This document shows, in pieces, positions 26,770-36,203 of a stretch of DNA of 64,000 nucleotides (positions are counted from its first letter, which is position 1; every line of letters starts with the position of its first letter). The stretch comes from Terriglobia bacterium (lineage in GTDB: Bacteria > Acidobacteriota > Terriglobia > Terriglobales > Acidobacteriaceae). A program made the translations under genes and the position numbers. The notes beneath the pieces were generated by a model. It was not told where the DNA came from, searched no databases, and saw nothing but the letters and a program-made list of their open reading frames with translations. The stretch covers positions 124,001 to 188,000 of the forward strand of contig JAIQEY010000003.1 in NCBI GenBank assembly GCA_020073565.1, given 5' to 3'.

Positions 26770-27710
26770 AGCAGCCTGAGGGACCGCAGATCGTCAATAG
26801 GTTCCGTGAACGAGCACGATCCGAAGGAAATTGAGAAATCGCGGCGCGACGCCGCTATCTCCGGCCAACCGAGCCGATGCTGGCGCCACACAATTCCCTT
26901 CGAGTCGAATCGAATTGCCGCCGCCGAGCGCTCCTCAAGCAACTTCATCGCAGGGCCAGTCTCCATCCCCGCTTTCACAAACGCAGCCGCCAGAAACATA
27001 TTCAGAAAACCGTGCATCAGTCCTGACGGACTATCCGGCTGGTGCGTCAACCGATGCATCGAGCGAATTGGATGATGGAGCCCCGCTGTCGCCTTGAATG
27101 GCACCTTCGCGTCTGCGCACAGCCGCACAAATTCGATCAGGCGCGCGGAATCGGGAATCTTGTCGGCAGTCTCGCCGCCCATGCGAATCTTGGCGCGGCG
27201 CCCGCACTCCATTATCGCGGCAATGCACTCGCGCTCCCGCCCAGCCAGAGGAATCTCGAAATACGCGACGAACTCGGGGGGAATGTTTCCTGCGATCCGC
27301 TTAACATCCGCCGGACTCTCGGTCTTCACCTCAACCGATTCAACGACAGCGCTCCGGCCGTTTCCAGAACTCGCCGTCCGCGCATTGAACGCAACAACTT
27401 GAGCGACGTCGGTCGCCGGATCTGTCCCCAAAAGCGCCGAGAGCTCCCAAGGCTTCGAATCCGCCACCGGCAATCGCCCGAGCGCTTCGTCGAACTCGCT
27501 CAAGCGCGCCGCTGGCACAATAAACCGCCCGAGCATCCAGGAATACTCTGAGTGCAAATACGAATCGTAGTTCGTCACCGCCGGAAGCATGTCCAGACCG
27601 GCCGGAGGAAACAGGCCCGCATAGTCAATCAACCAGTTCAGCAAGACTTTGACGGTCTTGCCGACTCCCGCCTCGGACTTCCGCAGCGCCCCAGTTATCG
27701 GTGGATTCAT
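26766..27710 (-). CDS. Unknown protein of the homogentisate operon
   Basis: I do not recognise this 314 aa protein. It has no signal peptide or clear membrane span and looks cytoplasmic. Mixed alpha/beta sequence carries LIDYAGLFPPAGLDM near residues 28-42. A striking C-terminal segment, VPFKATAGLHHPIRSMHRL (about 207-225), is followed by a helix rich in F, L, M and A. It starts 3 nt after hmgA and overlaps fahA by 4 nt, so it is locked into the operon. The operon lacks a recognisable glutathione-S-transferase-type maleylacetoacetate isomerase, and this gene occupies that position in the pathway order; replacing that enzyme is a hypothesis only. Confidence 0.85.
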   Translation of the reverse strand: MNPPITGALRKSEAGVGKTVKVLLNWLIDYAGLFPPAGLDMLPAVTNYDSYLHSEYSWMLGRFIVPAARLSEFDEALGRLPVADSKPWELSALLGTDPATDVAQVVAFNARTASSGNGRSAVVESVEVKTESPADVKRIAGNIPPEFVAYFEIPLAGRERECIAAIMECGRRAKIRMGGETADKIPDSARLIEFVRLCADAKVPFKATAGLHHPIRSMHRLTHQPDSPSGLMHGFLNMFLAAAFVKAGMETGPAMKLLEERSAAAIRFDSKGIVWRQHRLGWPEIAASRRDFSISFGSCSFTEPIDDLRSLRLL

Positions 27711-27713
27711 CGG

Positions 27714-29021
27714 CTAGCTGCCCGCGCCATCAAACTTCTTCTTCAGCCCCTGCCAGCATTCGAAATATTGATGATCAAGCTCCGAAGTCTCGATCGCAAA
27801 CTTTGTGGGCTGGCAAACAAACCGGGTCTCAAACATGAACGCCAGGGTATTTCCCTGGTAGACAGGGCGGAGGTCCGCGTTGCTGGCCTTCTCAAATGTC
27901 TCCGCGTCCGGTCCGTGACCGGCCATGCAATTGTGCAGGCTCGCGCCACCCGGCACAAATCCTTCCGCTTTCGCGTCGTACTCTCCGCGAATCAACCCCA
28001 TGAACTCATTCATGAAATTGCGATGAAACCACGGCGGACGAAAAGTATGCTCCGCGACCATCCACCGCGGCGGAAAGACTACGAAGTCCACATTTGCGGT
28101 CCCCGGAATTTCCGAAGGCGCAGTCAGCACTGTGTAAATCGACGGATCCGGATGATCGAAGCTCACCGTGTTAATGCAATTGAAATTGGCCAGATCATAC
28201 TTATAGGGCGCGTAATTTCCATGCCACGCCACCACATTCAGCGGTGAATGATCGATGGCCGCCGACCAGAGCCTTCCCTGAAATTTCGTCACCAGCCTGT
28301 AATCGCCCTCACGATCTTCAAAGACCGCCACCGGAGACTTGAAGTCGCGCGGATTCGCCAAACCGTTGGCGCCAATCGGCCCCAGATCCGGTAACCGCAA
28401 CTGTGCACCGTAGTTTTCGCAGATGTAACCGCGCGCCTCCGAATCGAGAAGCTCGACGCGGAATCGAATTCCGCGCTGGATCCCCGCGATCTCTCCCGGC
28501 GCTACTTCGAGCACGCCCATCTCCGTGCGCAACAAGAGTCGTCCCAACTGCGGGACGATCAGCATTTCGCCGTCCGCGTTATAGAAAAAACGGTCCGTCA
28601 TCGATGCGTTTGCAACATAGATGTGAATGCCGACACCCACATGGATATGCGTATTGCCGTTGCCAGCCATCGTGATCAGGCCATCGACAAAGTCAGTCCG
28701 CTCGGTGGGAATCGGAATCGGGGTCCAGCGCAATTGATTGGGTGGAGTCGGCACCTCTTCGAACGGCGCACTCCGCAACCGTCCCTGAGCAAGCGGCTGA
28801 AACGGTTTGTGGGCTACTGATGGCCGCGTCCGGTAAAGCCACGTCCGGCGGTTCAGCGCGCGCGGCGCTGTGAAGGCAGTGCCGCTCAACTGCTCGGCGT
28901 AGAGGCCGTGCGCGACTTTTTGCGGAGAATTCTGCCCTTGTGGCAGTACGCCTTCCACCGCCTCACTCGCGAACTCATTGCCGAATCCGGACTGATACTT
29001 CAGCTTGGTCGTTACCGTCAT
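27714..29021 (-). CDS. hmgA: Homogentisate 1,2-dioxygenase
   Basis: Ring-opening iron dioxygenase converting homogentisate to maleylacetoacetate. At 435 aa it is typical. It opens with [15 protein letters not shown], a family signature. The iron ligands are in the C-terminal cupin: histidine and glutamate in [18 protein letters not shown] (HRNxMNE) and the second histidine in [26 protein letters not shown] is also diagnostic. It lies second in the operon after hppD, with a palindromic repeat in the 177-nt gap, and 3 nt before the unknown gene. Confidence 0.97.
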   Translation of the reverse strand: MTVTTKLKYQSGFGNEFASEAVEGVLPQGQNSPQKVAHGLYAEQLSGTAFTAPRALNRRTWLYRTRPSVAHKPFQPLAQGRLRSAPFEEVPTPPNQLRWTPIPIPTERTDFVDGLITMAGNGNTHIHVGVGIHIYVANASMTDRFFYNADGEMLIVPQLGRLLLRTEMGVLEVAPGEIAGIQRGIRFRVELLDSEARGYICENYGAQLRLPDLGPIGANGLANPRDFKSPVAVFEDREGDYRLVTKFQGRLWSAAIDHSPLNVVAWHGNYAPYKYDLANFNCINTVSFDHPDPSIYTVLTAPSEIPGTANVDFVVFPPRWMVAEHTFRPPWFHRNFMNEFMGLIRGEYDAKAEGFVPGGASLHNCMAGHGPDAETFEKASNADLRPVYQGNTLAFMFETRFVCQPTKFAIETSELDHQYFECWQGLKKKFDGAGS

Positions 29022-29059
29022 GTTCTCCTGGAAACATCAGGGTGAGGCCGGAAATTTTA

Positions 29060-29130
29060 CCCTCAGGGGCTGAAGCCCGCGTCACTTGCGGCTCTGAGCG
29101 GCACGGCTGAAGCCGTGCCCTTCCCAAAAC
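29060..29130. repeat. Paired GCTGAAGCC palindromes between hppD and hmgA
   Basis: CCCTCAGGGGCTGAAGCCCG (from 29060) is followed by the 9-bp stem hairpin GGCACGGCTGAAGCCGTGCC (29100-29119) and CTTCCCAAAA. The same two modules in the same order, inverted, lie inside hemW at 36933-36991. Its place in an operon gap could affect hmgA expression. Confidence 0.75.
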
Positions 29131-29198
29131 CTGTGCGAAGAGTTTTCCGCAGGCTCTGAAGACGTGCCCTCCCCCAAAATCCACTTATGAAACTGACC

Positions 29199-30284
29199 CT
29201 ATAAATTCCCCCGCCGCGCCTGCTCCAGTTCGATCGATTCGAACAGCGCCTTGAAATTCCCTTTCCCAAATCCGCGGCTGCCCTTACGCTGGATAATCTC
29301 GAAGAAGACCGTCGGACGATCCTCTACCGGCTTCGAAAAAATCTGTAGTAGATAACCCTCCTCGTCGCGGTCCACAAGTATACCCAGCGATCGCAAGTCG
29401 CTCAGAGGTTCCTCCAGCGGCCCCACCCGCTTCGGCAAGGCCTCATAGTACGTCTCCGGCACGCGCAGAAAATCGAGGCCATTGCGCTGCAGCTTGCTGA
29501 CCGTGTACAGCACGTCTTTACACTGCAGAGCGATGTGCTGCGCTCCGGGGCCGCCGTAGGCTTCGATGTATTCCTGGATCTGGCTCTTGTTCCGCGCCAT
29601 TGCCGGCTCGTTGATCGGAAACTTCACCGAATGCGAATCGTCGGACATGACGATGCTCATCAGCGCGCTGTATTCGGTCGAAATGTCCTTGTCGTCAAAA
29701 GTGATGTAGCGATGGAATCCGAACACACGCGTGTAGTAGTCCGCCCAGTGCTGCATCTTGCCGAGCTCGACATTTCCCACAATGTGATCGATGCGAAGGA
29801 TACCGCAATCGTCCGCCGCAATGGGGGACGCAACGAACCCCGGCAGAAACGGCCCTTGGTAGTCCTTGTAAGAAATGAGCGAGTGCAGTGTGTCGCCGTA
29901 CGTGTGCACGGCCGCCCGCCGCACCGTGCCGTGTTCGTCCTTGGCGTCGTGCGGCTCGATCGCCGGCTGCGCTCCCCGCTGCACCGCCTCGGCAAATGCC
30001 GCGTCCGCATCCGCCACTTCGAACGCGATATCCCGGACGCCATCGCCGTGCTTCTTGATGTGATCAGCCGCGGGATCGTCCGCCGTCATCGGCGTGGTCA
30101 GAATGAAATTCGCCTTGCCTTGACTCAGGACATACGACGTCTGTTGCCGCTGCCCCGTCTCCAACCCGCTGTACGCCACCTGCGAAAACCCAAAGCCTTT
30201 GCGGTAATAAAAGGCAGCCTGCTTGGCATTGCCAACCCAAAATTCAACGTGGTGAATGCGTTTCAGCTTGAGTGGATTTTCCAT
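29199..30284 (-). CDS. hppD: 4-hydroxyphenylpyruvate dioxygenase
   Basis: Makes homogentisate from 4-hydroxyphenylpyruvate, the first committed step of tyrosine breakdown. It is 361 aa with two vicinal-oxygen-chelate domains. The iron ligands appear in [11 protein letters not shown] (histidine), [11 protein letters not shown] (histidine) and [10 protein letters not shown] (glutamate). The C-terminal [23 protein letters not shown] is the family's closing helix. It is the first gene of the minus-strand operon hppD, hmgA, unknown, fahA; upstream lies the TPR gene on the same strand with about 70 nt between. Confidence 0.97.
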   Translation of the reverse strand: MENPLKLKRIHHVEFWVGNAKQAAFYYRKGFGFSQVAYSGLETGQRQQTSYVLSQGKANFILTTPMTADDPAADHIKKHGDGVRDIAFEVADADAAFAEAVQRGAQPAIEPHDAKDEHGTVRRAAVHTYGDTLHSLISYKDYQGPFLPGFVASPIAADDCGILRIDHIVGNVELGKMQHWADYYTRVFGFHRYITFDDKDISTEYSALMSIVMSDDSHSVKFPINEPAMARNKSQIQEYIEAYGGPGAQHIALQCKDVLYTVSKLQRNGLDFLRVPETYYEALPKRVGPLEEPLSDLRSLGILVDRDEEGYLLQIFSKPVEDRPTVFFEIIQRKGSRGFGKGNFKALFESIELEQARRGNL

Positions 30285-30358
30285 TCCTTGCCATCCCCTG
30301 GGCTCATGATAACGAACATGCCGGGCTCTCAGAGTGTTCGGACGAGAAATGCGTTACC

Positions 30359-32341
30359 TTACTGCACCTCCACCGAAACCAATTCCCCCCCGTCCTTCCC
30401 CACCGGACGGTAATTCACCGCCACAAACCGATTCTTCCACTCGCACGAAAACTGATCTTCTCCAATCACCAGCAACGACTTGTAGTCCGAAGCGTGCATC
30501 TTGTAAGTCTTCATCCCGCTCAACACGGTAACCGTTGCCTCGGGGGGCTTCGAGCAATCGCTGCTCACGATCTTCCCTTTCATAAATTGCACGGGCCCAG
30601 TTGTCCCCGGCTTGACGGGCGCGGGCTTCGGAGCGGCCTCGGCCTCTTCGTCGTCCGCCGCCTCAGCCGTCGCCCTTTGTCCCGCCGCGGGTGTGCTCGC
30701 CGCGCCTGCCGGAGCCTGCACTTCCCCCGACCGCTGCGGGCGAATTCCATACTTCTGCAGCGTTGCCAGATCATCCAGTTGCTGTCTGGCCGCGGCCGCC
30801 GCCCGCGGATCCGAACTGGTCTTCAAGCGGTTGAATATTTCGCGCGCCTGGTCCCACTTTTTACCCGACACATAAATCTGTCCAAGGTTGAACTGATACT
30901 CGACATTCCGCGGCGCCAGCGCGATCGCCTGCCGCTGCGCTTCGAGCGCCGAATTGATCCCGCCACCCTCGATACGCGCCATGCCCAGCATGTTGTACGC
31001 GTCGGCCAGATCCGGGTACCAGTCCGTCACCGCCCGCAGATCTTGCATCATGTTCGCCAAGCCCTGCATTTCCCGACGCGCCGCCTGCGCTTGCCGATAC
31101 TTGAGCACCGACCGGTAGTACCAAATCCACGGATCCCGCGGATTCAAGTCCGCCGCCTTCTCCAATTCATCCGCCGCCGTGTCAAACTGTTTCTGCTGTA
31201 CTTGATCCCAGGCCAGTCCCCGATGCGCGGCCTCGTTATCTTTCGGATCCGCCACGAGTTGTTGCAGGTCATGAATCGCCTGGTCATGATGCTCGGGCAC
31301 GCGTGCCATAATGTCACCGATCACCGCCCGCGCCTCCGTGTCAGGCAGCAAATTCACCGCGACTCCAACGTCATCCGCGTCGAACGGAACATTGAAATGC
31401 ACGGGCTGCGGATTGCTTATTGGATCCGCCACCGGCTTCTTTGACTGGTCCAGCGCGACGCCCACCCCACTCAGCGATTTGAAATACGCTTTGACCGCCT
31501 CTTCGAACTGCGCCGGAGACAGATCGAACGCCTCGACCATCGCCTTCTCGACGGGCACCTTCTGGTTCATCACCAGGTCGAAGTACGTGCCCGTCTCCGG
31601 CATCCTGTTCTTGTTCACTAGGTAGTGAATCACCATCCACGATTGCGCGTAATAGAGAGTATTGTGCGTCCCCTCGCGCGTGCCCGAACCATCGTGCTTC
31701 ATCGTGAACAGGTCTACCATTGAGAGCCACACCGGCGAACTCAGGAGCTGCGTCAGTGATTGCGGCGCTTTCGGATCGCGCCGCATTTGGTCGAAAATGT
31801 CCTCGTGCCATTCCGGCGCCAGTTCGGGATCGCCGCCCATCTCTACCTGCTTGGCACTGATCTGGATCGATCCGAAGTATTCCGCCAGCCCTTCATCAAA
31901 CCATCCCTGCGCCGGCGGATAGTTGTAATTCAGAAAGTAGTGCGCCAGCGGATGCGCCACCGTTCGCCACGGATCGGTTTCAAACAGGTTCAGTACGATG
32001 TAGATCCGATCCGACCCCGGCACATAGAATCCAGCTCCCATGTTCTGCTTGCCGGGCGCAATCACGCCGTACTGCTTGTCGCTCTTCAGGGCCACCACAA
32101 TGACTGGCACCGGCATCTTCAGCTTGTCCTTCTGTAGCAAAAGCCCAAACACGGCTCGCATCTGCTCCATCCGCAGGGCAACCTCGCGGCCCTTCTTGTC
32201 TCCCGCATCCGTGATCACGGAGAAATGAGCGGAATGCACCTCAACCCACTTCGGTTCATCGGAGGCAATGGCCAAGTGGGAATAACAGGCAGGAATCAGC
32301 AAACCTAAAACAACGGTGCTGATAGAGAACCAGCGCATCAC
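30359..32341 (-). CDS. Exported TPR protein with degenerate gluzincin-like domain
   Basis: A 660 aa protein with a signal peptide (about 1-25, VVLGLLIPACYSHLAIA). The N-terminal 300 residues resemble DUF1570-type peptidase domains: H130-P-L-A-H134 stands where HExxH is expected, and WFDEGLAEYF (E150) matches the third-ligand segment. The catalytic glutamate is therefore proline, and peptidase activity is unlikely. TPR-like helical repeats follow (about 355-530). A linker rich in A, P and E comes next, then a C-terminal beta domain (about 580-655). It is probably periplasmic and protein binding. Monocistronic. Confidence 0.75.
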   Translation of the reverse strand: MMRWFSISTVVLGLLIPACYSHLAIASDEPKWVEVHSAHFSVITDAGDKKGREVALRMEQMRAVFGLLLQKDKLKMPVPVIVVALKSDKQYGVIAPGKQNMGAGFYVPGSDRIYIVLNLFETDPWRTVAHPLAHYFLNYNYPPAQGWFDEGLAEYFGSIQISAKQVEMGGDPELAPEWHEDIFDQMRRDPKAPQSLTQLLSSPVWLSMVDLFTMKHDGSGTREGTHNTLYYAQSWMVIHYLVNKNRMPETGTYFDLVMNQKVPVEKAMVEAFDLSPAQFEEAVKAYFKSLSGVGVALDQSKKPVADPISNPQPVHFNVPFDADDVGVAVNLLPDTEARAVIGDIMARVPEHHDQAIHDLQQLVADPKDNEAAHRGLAWDQVQQKQFDTAADELEKAADLNPRDPWIWYYRSVLKYRQAQAARREMQGLANMMQDLRAVTDWYPDLADAYNMLGMARIEGGGINSALEAQRQAIALAPRNVEYQFNLGQIYVSGKKWDQAREIFNRLKTSSDPRAAAAARQQLDDLATLQKYGIRPQRSGEVQAPAGAASTPAAGQRATAEAADDEEAEAAPKPAPVKPGTTGPVQFMKGKIVSSDCSKPPEATVTVLSGMKTYKMHASDYKSLLVIGEDQFSCEWKNRFVAVNYRPVGKDGGELVSVEVQ

Positions 32342-32383
32342 GATGGAGTCCTTCCCCCAAAAATGCTAGCACGCCTCTCGCGA

Positions 32384-32400
32384 TGGAGCGACGGGCGTCC
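32384..32400. repeat. Copy of the GGAGCGACGGGCGTCC repeat
   Basis: 17 nt here are identical to 40331-40347 inside the ABC exporter gene. The copy is in the divergent gap between the TPR and acyltransferase genes. Confidence 0.6.
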
Positions 32401-32456
32401 TCGAGCGTCGCCTTTCACCTTGGCCCCACGCCGCCCCGCACGCTACACTCTCGCCC

Positions 32457-33593
32457 GTGACCTCGGCCCCTCCATCCCGTCTTGCCTGGATCGACTGGAT
32501 GCGAGGCCTCGCCTGCCTGCTGATGTTTCAAACGCACTGCTACGATTCCTGGCTCGGCGGCGACGGGCGGAAATCCTCATTCCTCACATGGTCCCAACTC
32601 GGAGGCACGCTGCCCGCGCCGCTGTTCCTGTTTCTGGCCGGCATCTCGTTCGCGTTCGTCACCGACAAACTCGTTCGTAAGAACGTCAGCGCCGCTGAAG
32701 TCGCACGCAGCATGGCCCGCCGCGGCGCGGAGATCTTCGCCTTCGGCCTGCTCTTCCGGTTGCAGGAATATCTGATCGCCTGGGGATGGGCCCCCAAGTC
32801 CGACCTGTTCCGCGTCGACATCCTGAACACCATCGGCCTCTCGATGATCCTGATGGCGCTCGTCTGCGGCCTTGCACTGCGCGCGGCGGGCCAGCACGGT
32901 CAGCGTAGCGCGCTGGTCGCCGCGGCCGTTTCCTCGGGCGCCCTCATCGGTCTCCTCACGCCGCTCCTCTGGACCACCTGGCGCCCCACCTGGCTTCCAT
33001 GGCCGCTCGAGTCCTACATCAACGGATGCCACAATCTCAGCACGCCCCAGCCGTGGCTGTTCCCTATCTTTCCCTGGACCGCCTTCGCCTTCGCCGGTCT
33101 GGCCGCCGGTTTTCTTCTTTTCAGCGATTGGGCGCGCGCCCACACCGCGCAGACTCTGGCTCTCAGTGGAGCCGCAGGCACCGCGTTTTTGCTCGTCGCA
33201 CGTGTGCTCGATCATTCGTCAATACGGCTTTACTCGGTCTACGACTACTGGCATACGAGTCCAAACTTCGTGCTGACCCGCGTCGGTATTTTGTTGGTGA
33301 TCGTCTTCCTGAGTTACGCCTGTTGCCGCTGGAGACTCGGCGCCTGGGGCTTCAGTCCACTCATTCAACTCGGTCAGACCTCTCTGCTTGTCTACTGGGT
33401 GCACATTGAATTCGTCTACGGACGCTTCTCGATCCTCCCCAAACGCGCGGTAGGAATCCGCACTGCCTCGCTCGGGCTGCTGACGATTTTTCTGATGATG
33501 CTGGCCCTGTCCCTGCTGCGAACCCGCATCGACTGGAAAGCCGTCGCCCACTCGCTGCGAGCGCGAATTTTCCAGCCGAAACCAGCCGCGTAG
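32457..33593 (+). CDS. Multi-spanning acyltransferase-like membrane protein (HGSNAT/DUF1624 type)
   Basis: Inner-membrane protein of 378 aa with about ten hydrophobic helices, read from a GTG. The opening LAWIDWMRGLACLLMFQTHCYDSW corresponds to the conserved RxxAxxxMxxxH region of the heparan-glucosaminide acetyltransferase-like family. FLFLAGISFAFVTDKLVRK follows as helix 2. Such proteins pass acyl groups across the membrane to surface sugars. No glycan genes are adjacent, so the acceptor is unknown. A shared-promoter region with the TPR gene lies upstream. Confidence 0.78.
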   Translation: MTSAPPSRLAWIDWMRGLACLLMFQTHCYDSWLGGDGRKSSFLTWSQLGGTLPAPLFLFLAGISFAFVTDKLVRKNVSAAEVARSMARRGAEIFAFGLLFRLQEYLIAWGWAPKSDLFRVDILNTIGLSMILMALVCGLALRAAGQHGQRSALVAAAVSSGALIGLLTPLLWTTWRPTWLPWPLESYINGCHNLSTPQPWLFPIFPWTAFAFAGLAAGFLLFSDWARAHTAQTLALSGAAGTAFLLVARVLDHSSIRLYSVYDYWHTSPNFVLTRVGILLVIVFLSYACCRWRLGAWGFSPLIQLGQTSLLVYWVHIEFVYGRFSILPKRAVGIRTASLGLLTIFLMMLALSLLRTRIDWKAVAHSLRARIFQPKPAA

Positions 33594-33635
33594 TTCGTCG
33601 GCGCAAGACTACCCTCTTTCCCGGACGGGTCCCGA

Positions 33636-34241
33636 TCAGGAAGTCGGGGACTCGGCACGGCGCGCGATCGCGCGGAGCCACGTCCTGCGAAGCAGCGAGC
33701 TTCCCGGGTAGATGACTCGCCAATAGGCGGCAAAGCGCCGCCGCGCCGAAGAATCGGTCGCATAGATACGCGTCTCAGTCGTCACGGTGCAGGCGTCAGG
33801 GCCGGCATCTTCGACCAGGAAATTCATCGCTGCCAACGCAAAACCAGGCTCATGAACCGCCTTGAAGCCTTCCGGCGTGGGCCGCTGGCTAGGCCGCCAT
33901 CCGTGTGGAACCACCACGGCGGTGCCGACCACGATTTCGTGATTCGGTACCTCCGCCAGTAGCAGAAACGACGTTCTCGCCGCTACGTCGAGGATGGGCT
34001 CATGCCCGGGAGCGTTCAGAATGCTCTCGGGCCCAGGCCGGCCCAGACGACGAATCCAAGTCAGTGTGCGGAACAAGAAAATCTCGTCGGCGGTCACCGA
34101 CTTGATCGCCGCATAGGCTTTCTCTTTGGGAGCCGCGATGCGGATCGAATGGATTTCGTGGAATTGATACACCGGCACGAATTGGTTCAGCTGGGTATTT
34201 GGCGTGTCGGCGTGCGCACTTTGCGATGAGTGGGACTCCAC
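33636..34241 (-). CDS. SRPBCC-like protein
   Basis: A 201 aa cytoplasmic protein. The pattern HSIRIAAPKEKAYAAIKSVTADEI at about 30-53, central strands (SFLLLAEVPNHEIVVGTAVVV), then VTTETRIYATDSSARRRFAAYWRVIYPGSSLLRR at the C-terminus fits a START/SRPBCC hydrophobic-pocket fold. The ligand is unknown. It is the last gene of a minus-strand trio with the YheT-like hydrolase and an unknown gene, 9 nt after the latter. Confidence 0.68.
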   Translation of the reverse strand: MESHSSQSAHADTPNTQLNQFVPVYQFHEIHSIRIAAPKEKAYAAIKSVTADEIFLFRTLTWIRRLGRPGPESILNAPGHEPILDVAARTSFLLLAEVPNHEIVVGTAVVVPHGWRPSQRPTPEGFKAVHEPGFALAAMNFLVEDAGPDACTVTTETRIYATDSSARRRFAAYWRVIYPGSSLLRRTWLRAIARRAESPTS

Positions 34242-34250
34242 CGCCGACTC

Positions 34251-34826
34251 CTATCTCCCGTCCTGACCACACAACTGCACGATCGCATTCTCCGCCAGCT
34301 TGATCCCAATCGCCCAATTTTGCCGAGCCGACTCCGCATCGTTGCCGTAACCATCCACGTAGACGGTGAAATAGAAACCCTCGCCCGTTTGGCTTCCCTC
34401 GCCAAAGAAGCAGCGACGCACGCACACTTCTATCGAACAAGACATCTCCGGCGCACGCCGCAGCAGCGCCACCAGCCGCTTGGCAAACCGTTCGTGCTCT
34501 GGGAAAGATTGCCGCTGATCGATCTGGGATAAGACCAAATCTACATAACTCGCAAACTTGTGCGACGCACCGAAAATTTCTTCCTCCGGCGTCAGTTCCA
34601 TCGTCGCCCACATATCGCACTTCGCGCTTTCCACCACGCTGCGGGTCGAATTGACACAGCGCAAGAACTCCGCCAGTTCCGGAAGGTCTCTCGTCTCCGC
34701 AATCTGCGCCAGCAATTCCGGATGCTTTTTCAGATCAAAGTAAGCCAGCTTGCCCGAAGCATCCGTCCAGGGAAAATTCAGCACCGGATCTTCACCGCCC
34801 AGTTCCACTGAGAAATCAGCATCCAT
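34251..34826 (-). CDS. Unknown protein coupled to the YheT-like hydrolase
   Basis: An unrecognised 191 aa protein with no signal peptide or membrane span. It opens MDADFSVELGGEDPVLNFPW, is acidic overall and mainly alpha/beta. It carries several scattered cysteines (CVNSTRS, CDMW, MSCSIEVCVRRCFF) of which the last group could bind metal. The ATG at 34826 overlaps the hydrolase stop codon (TGATG), which favours translational coupling. A role connected with the hydrolase is suggested by context alone. Confidence 0.75.
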   Translation of the reverse strand: MDADFSVELGGEDPVLNFPWTDASGKLAYFDLKKHPELLAQIAETRDLPELAEFLRCVNSTRSVVESAKCDMWATMELTPEEEIFGASHKFASYVDLVLSQIDQRQSFPEHERFAKRLVALLRRAPEMSCSIEVCVRRCFFGEGSQTGEGFYFTVYVDGYGNDAESARQNWAIGIKLAENAIVQLCGQDGR

Positions 34827-35821
34827 CAGAACCCGCGCAGGAAGTTCAGGATCTGGCTCTCCGCCCAATATCCGTCGTCCACACCATTGCGCGCTCCTAC
34901 AAATGCGCAGTGCCCGCCATGCGCCGTCTCCCGAAACGTAATGTTCGGGTTGGCAGCGATCTTACGCCGCGTCTCCGGCGTGATGCGAATAAACGGATCA
35001 TCCGCCGCGTGCAGAATCAGCGCCGGCACCGCGATCTGAGCAACCACATGGGCCGCTGACGCCCGGTCATAGTAATCGTCGACGCCCGCGAAGCCGCAAT
35101 AATAAGCCGTAATCCGGTCGTCGAAGTCGCGCAGGCTGCGCATGCCACGCATGCGCCCCACATCGAAGTGTCCCGGAAACAGCCGAGCCTTGCGGACCAT
35201 CCGCCGTCGCAGTGCCCACAGAAAATATGCTTCGTAGATGCGGTTCGCCGGCTCATGGAGCGCGTCCGCCGACGCCGCCAGATCCAGCGCCGGACAACAG
35301 GCCGCCACCGCCCGAAACTGAGCCGGCGCCTGCTGTCCCCACTCTCCTGCCAGCTTGAGCACCAGGTTGCCACCCATCGAAAAGCCCACCAGCGCCAGGT
35401 GAGAAATGCGGTCGCGCGCAATCAGGTCGCGGGCAACCACGGCAACATCATTCGACAGCCCCGAGTGGTAGAGCACCGGCGCGAGCGCGTCCGTGCCGCC
35501 GCAATTGCGCTGGTTGTAGCGGATCACGTTCATCCCCGCCGCCAGCGCCTTCTCCGTGACGCCTTGCATGTACTGCGATTCGCTCGACCCCTCCAGCCCG
35601 TGCACAATCATGATGGTCAGCGGCGTTGTCCGATCGGCTTGCCAGTGACAATGGCATAGCACCTGGACTCCGGGCGCGACCTCGATCATCCGCTCCTCTG
35701 GCGCAGGCAGGTGAATGCGCCGCTGGATCAGGAAGCTCGCGACCGTTTGCGCGTGGCCCCCGCGCAGCCAGCGTCGCGGCACAAAGGTCGACGTATCTCT
35801 GGGTGATTGCGAAATGCCCAC
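34826..35821 (-). CDS. YheT-family alpha/beta hydrolase
   Basis: Hydrolase of about 331 aa, the normal size for the YheT/ABHD1-3 family. It has PRRWLRGGHAQTVASFL near the N-terminus, IMIVHGLEGSSESQYM (oxyanion region), the nucleophile elbow LVGFSMGGNLVLK, the aspartate in LHAADDPFI and the histidine in TAHGGHCAF. I prefer the GTG at 35821, because longer versions up to 35893 would overlap the divergent zinc-ribbon gene; the start is not certain. Family members are esterases of lipids or acyl chains. First gene of the trio. Confidence 0.87.
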   Translation of the reverse strand: MGISQSPRDTSTFVPRRWLRGGHAQTVASFLIQRRIHLPAPEERMIEVAPGVQVLCHCHWQADRTTPLTIMIVHGLEGSSESQYMQGVTEKALAAGMNVIRYNQRNCGGTDALAPVLYHSGLSNDVAVVARDLIARDRISHLALVGFSMGGNLVLKLAGEWGQQAPAQFRAVAACCPALDLAASADALHEPANRIYEAYFLWALRRRMVRKARLFPGHFDVGRMRGMRSLRDFDDRITAYYCGFAGVDDYYDRASAAHVVAQIAVPALILHAADDPFIRITPETRRKIAANPNITFRETAHGGHCAFVGARNGVDDGYWAESQILNFLRGF

Positions 35822-35867
35822 ATCTGATTTTAAATAGAAACAGGAAATTTTCTTCCCGGAGTCATTC

Positions 35868-36095
35868 ATGCCCATCTTCGAGTACGTCTGCAAGGAATGC
35901 CAGCACCAGTTCGAAGCTCTCGTCTACGGGAAAGAAAAAGCGGCATGCCCGAAGTGCCAGAGTAAGAAGCTGGAACCCCAGCTGTCGGTATTTGCAGTTT
36001 CAGCCAAGGGCAACTCCGCGCCCGCCATGAACGCTGGCCCCTGCGGCTCCTGTGGCAGCCCGGATGGACCCGGTTCCTGCGCGTGGAAAAACTAG
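35868..36095 (+). CDS. FmdB-family zinc-ribbon protein
   Basis: A 75 aa protein. The N-terminal ribbon MPIFEYVCKECQHQFEAL, then ACPKCQ, supplies two CxxC pairs (8-11 and about 27-30). A glycine and serine rich tail with two further cysteine groups follows. FmdB-type proteins are putative regulatory or scaffold factors of unknown exact role. Divergent from the YheT-like operon with a short shared promoter region. Confidence 0.85.
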   Translation: MPIFEYVCKECQHQFEALVYGKEKAACPKCQSKKLEPQLSVFAVSAKGNSAPAMNAGPCGSCGSPDGPGSCAWKN

Positions 36096-36203
36096 GCTTT
36101 GGGCGAGCCTTCTCAAATCCCCACAAGTAATCACCTGGGAATAACCAACGCCATCTTTCGCTTCCGAGCGTTCCGTCCTATGATCCGGTTGGATTAACAC
36201 AGC

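Noticed and set aside
30272-31444. 390-codon open frame on the plus strand
   Set aside because: Arginine/histidine-rich composition and lies opposite the TPR protein, which has clear domains; a shadow.
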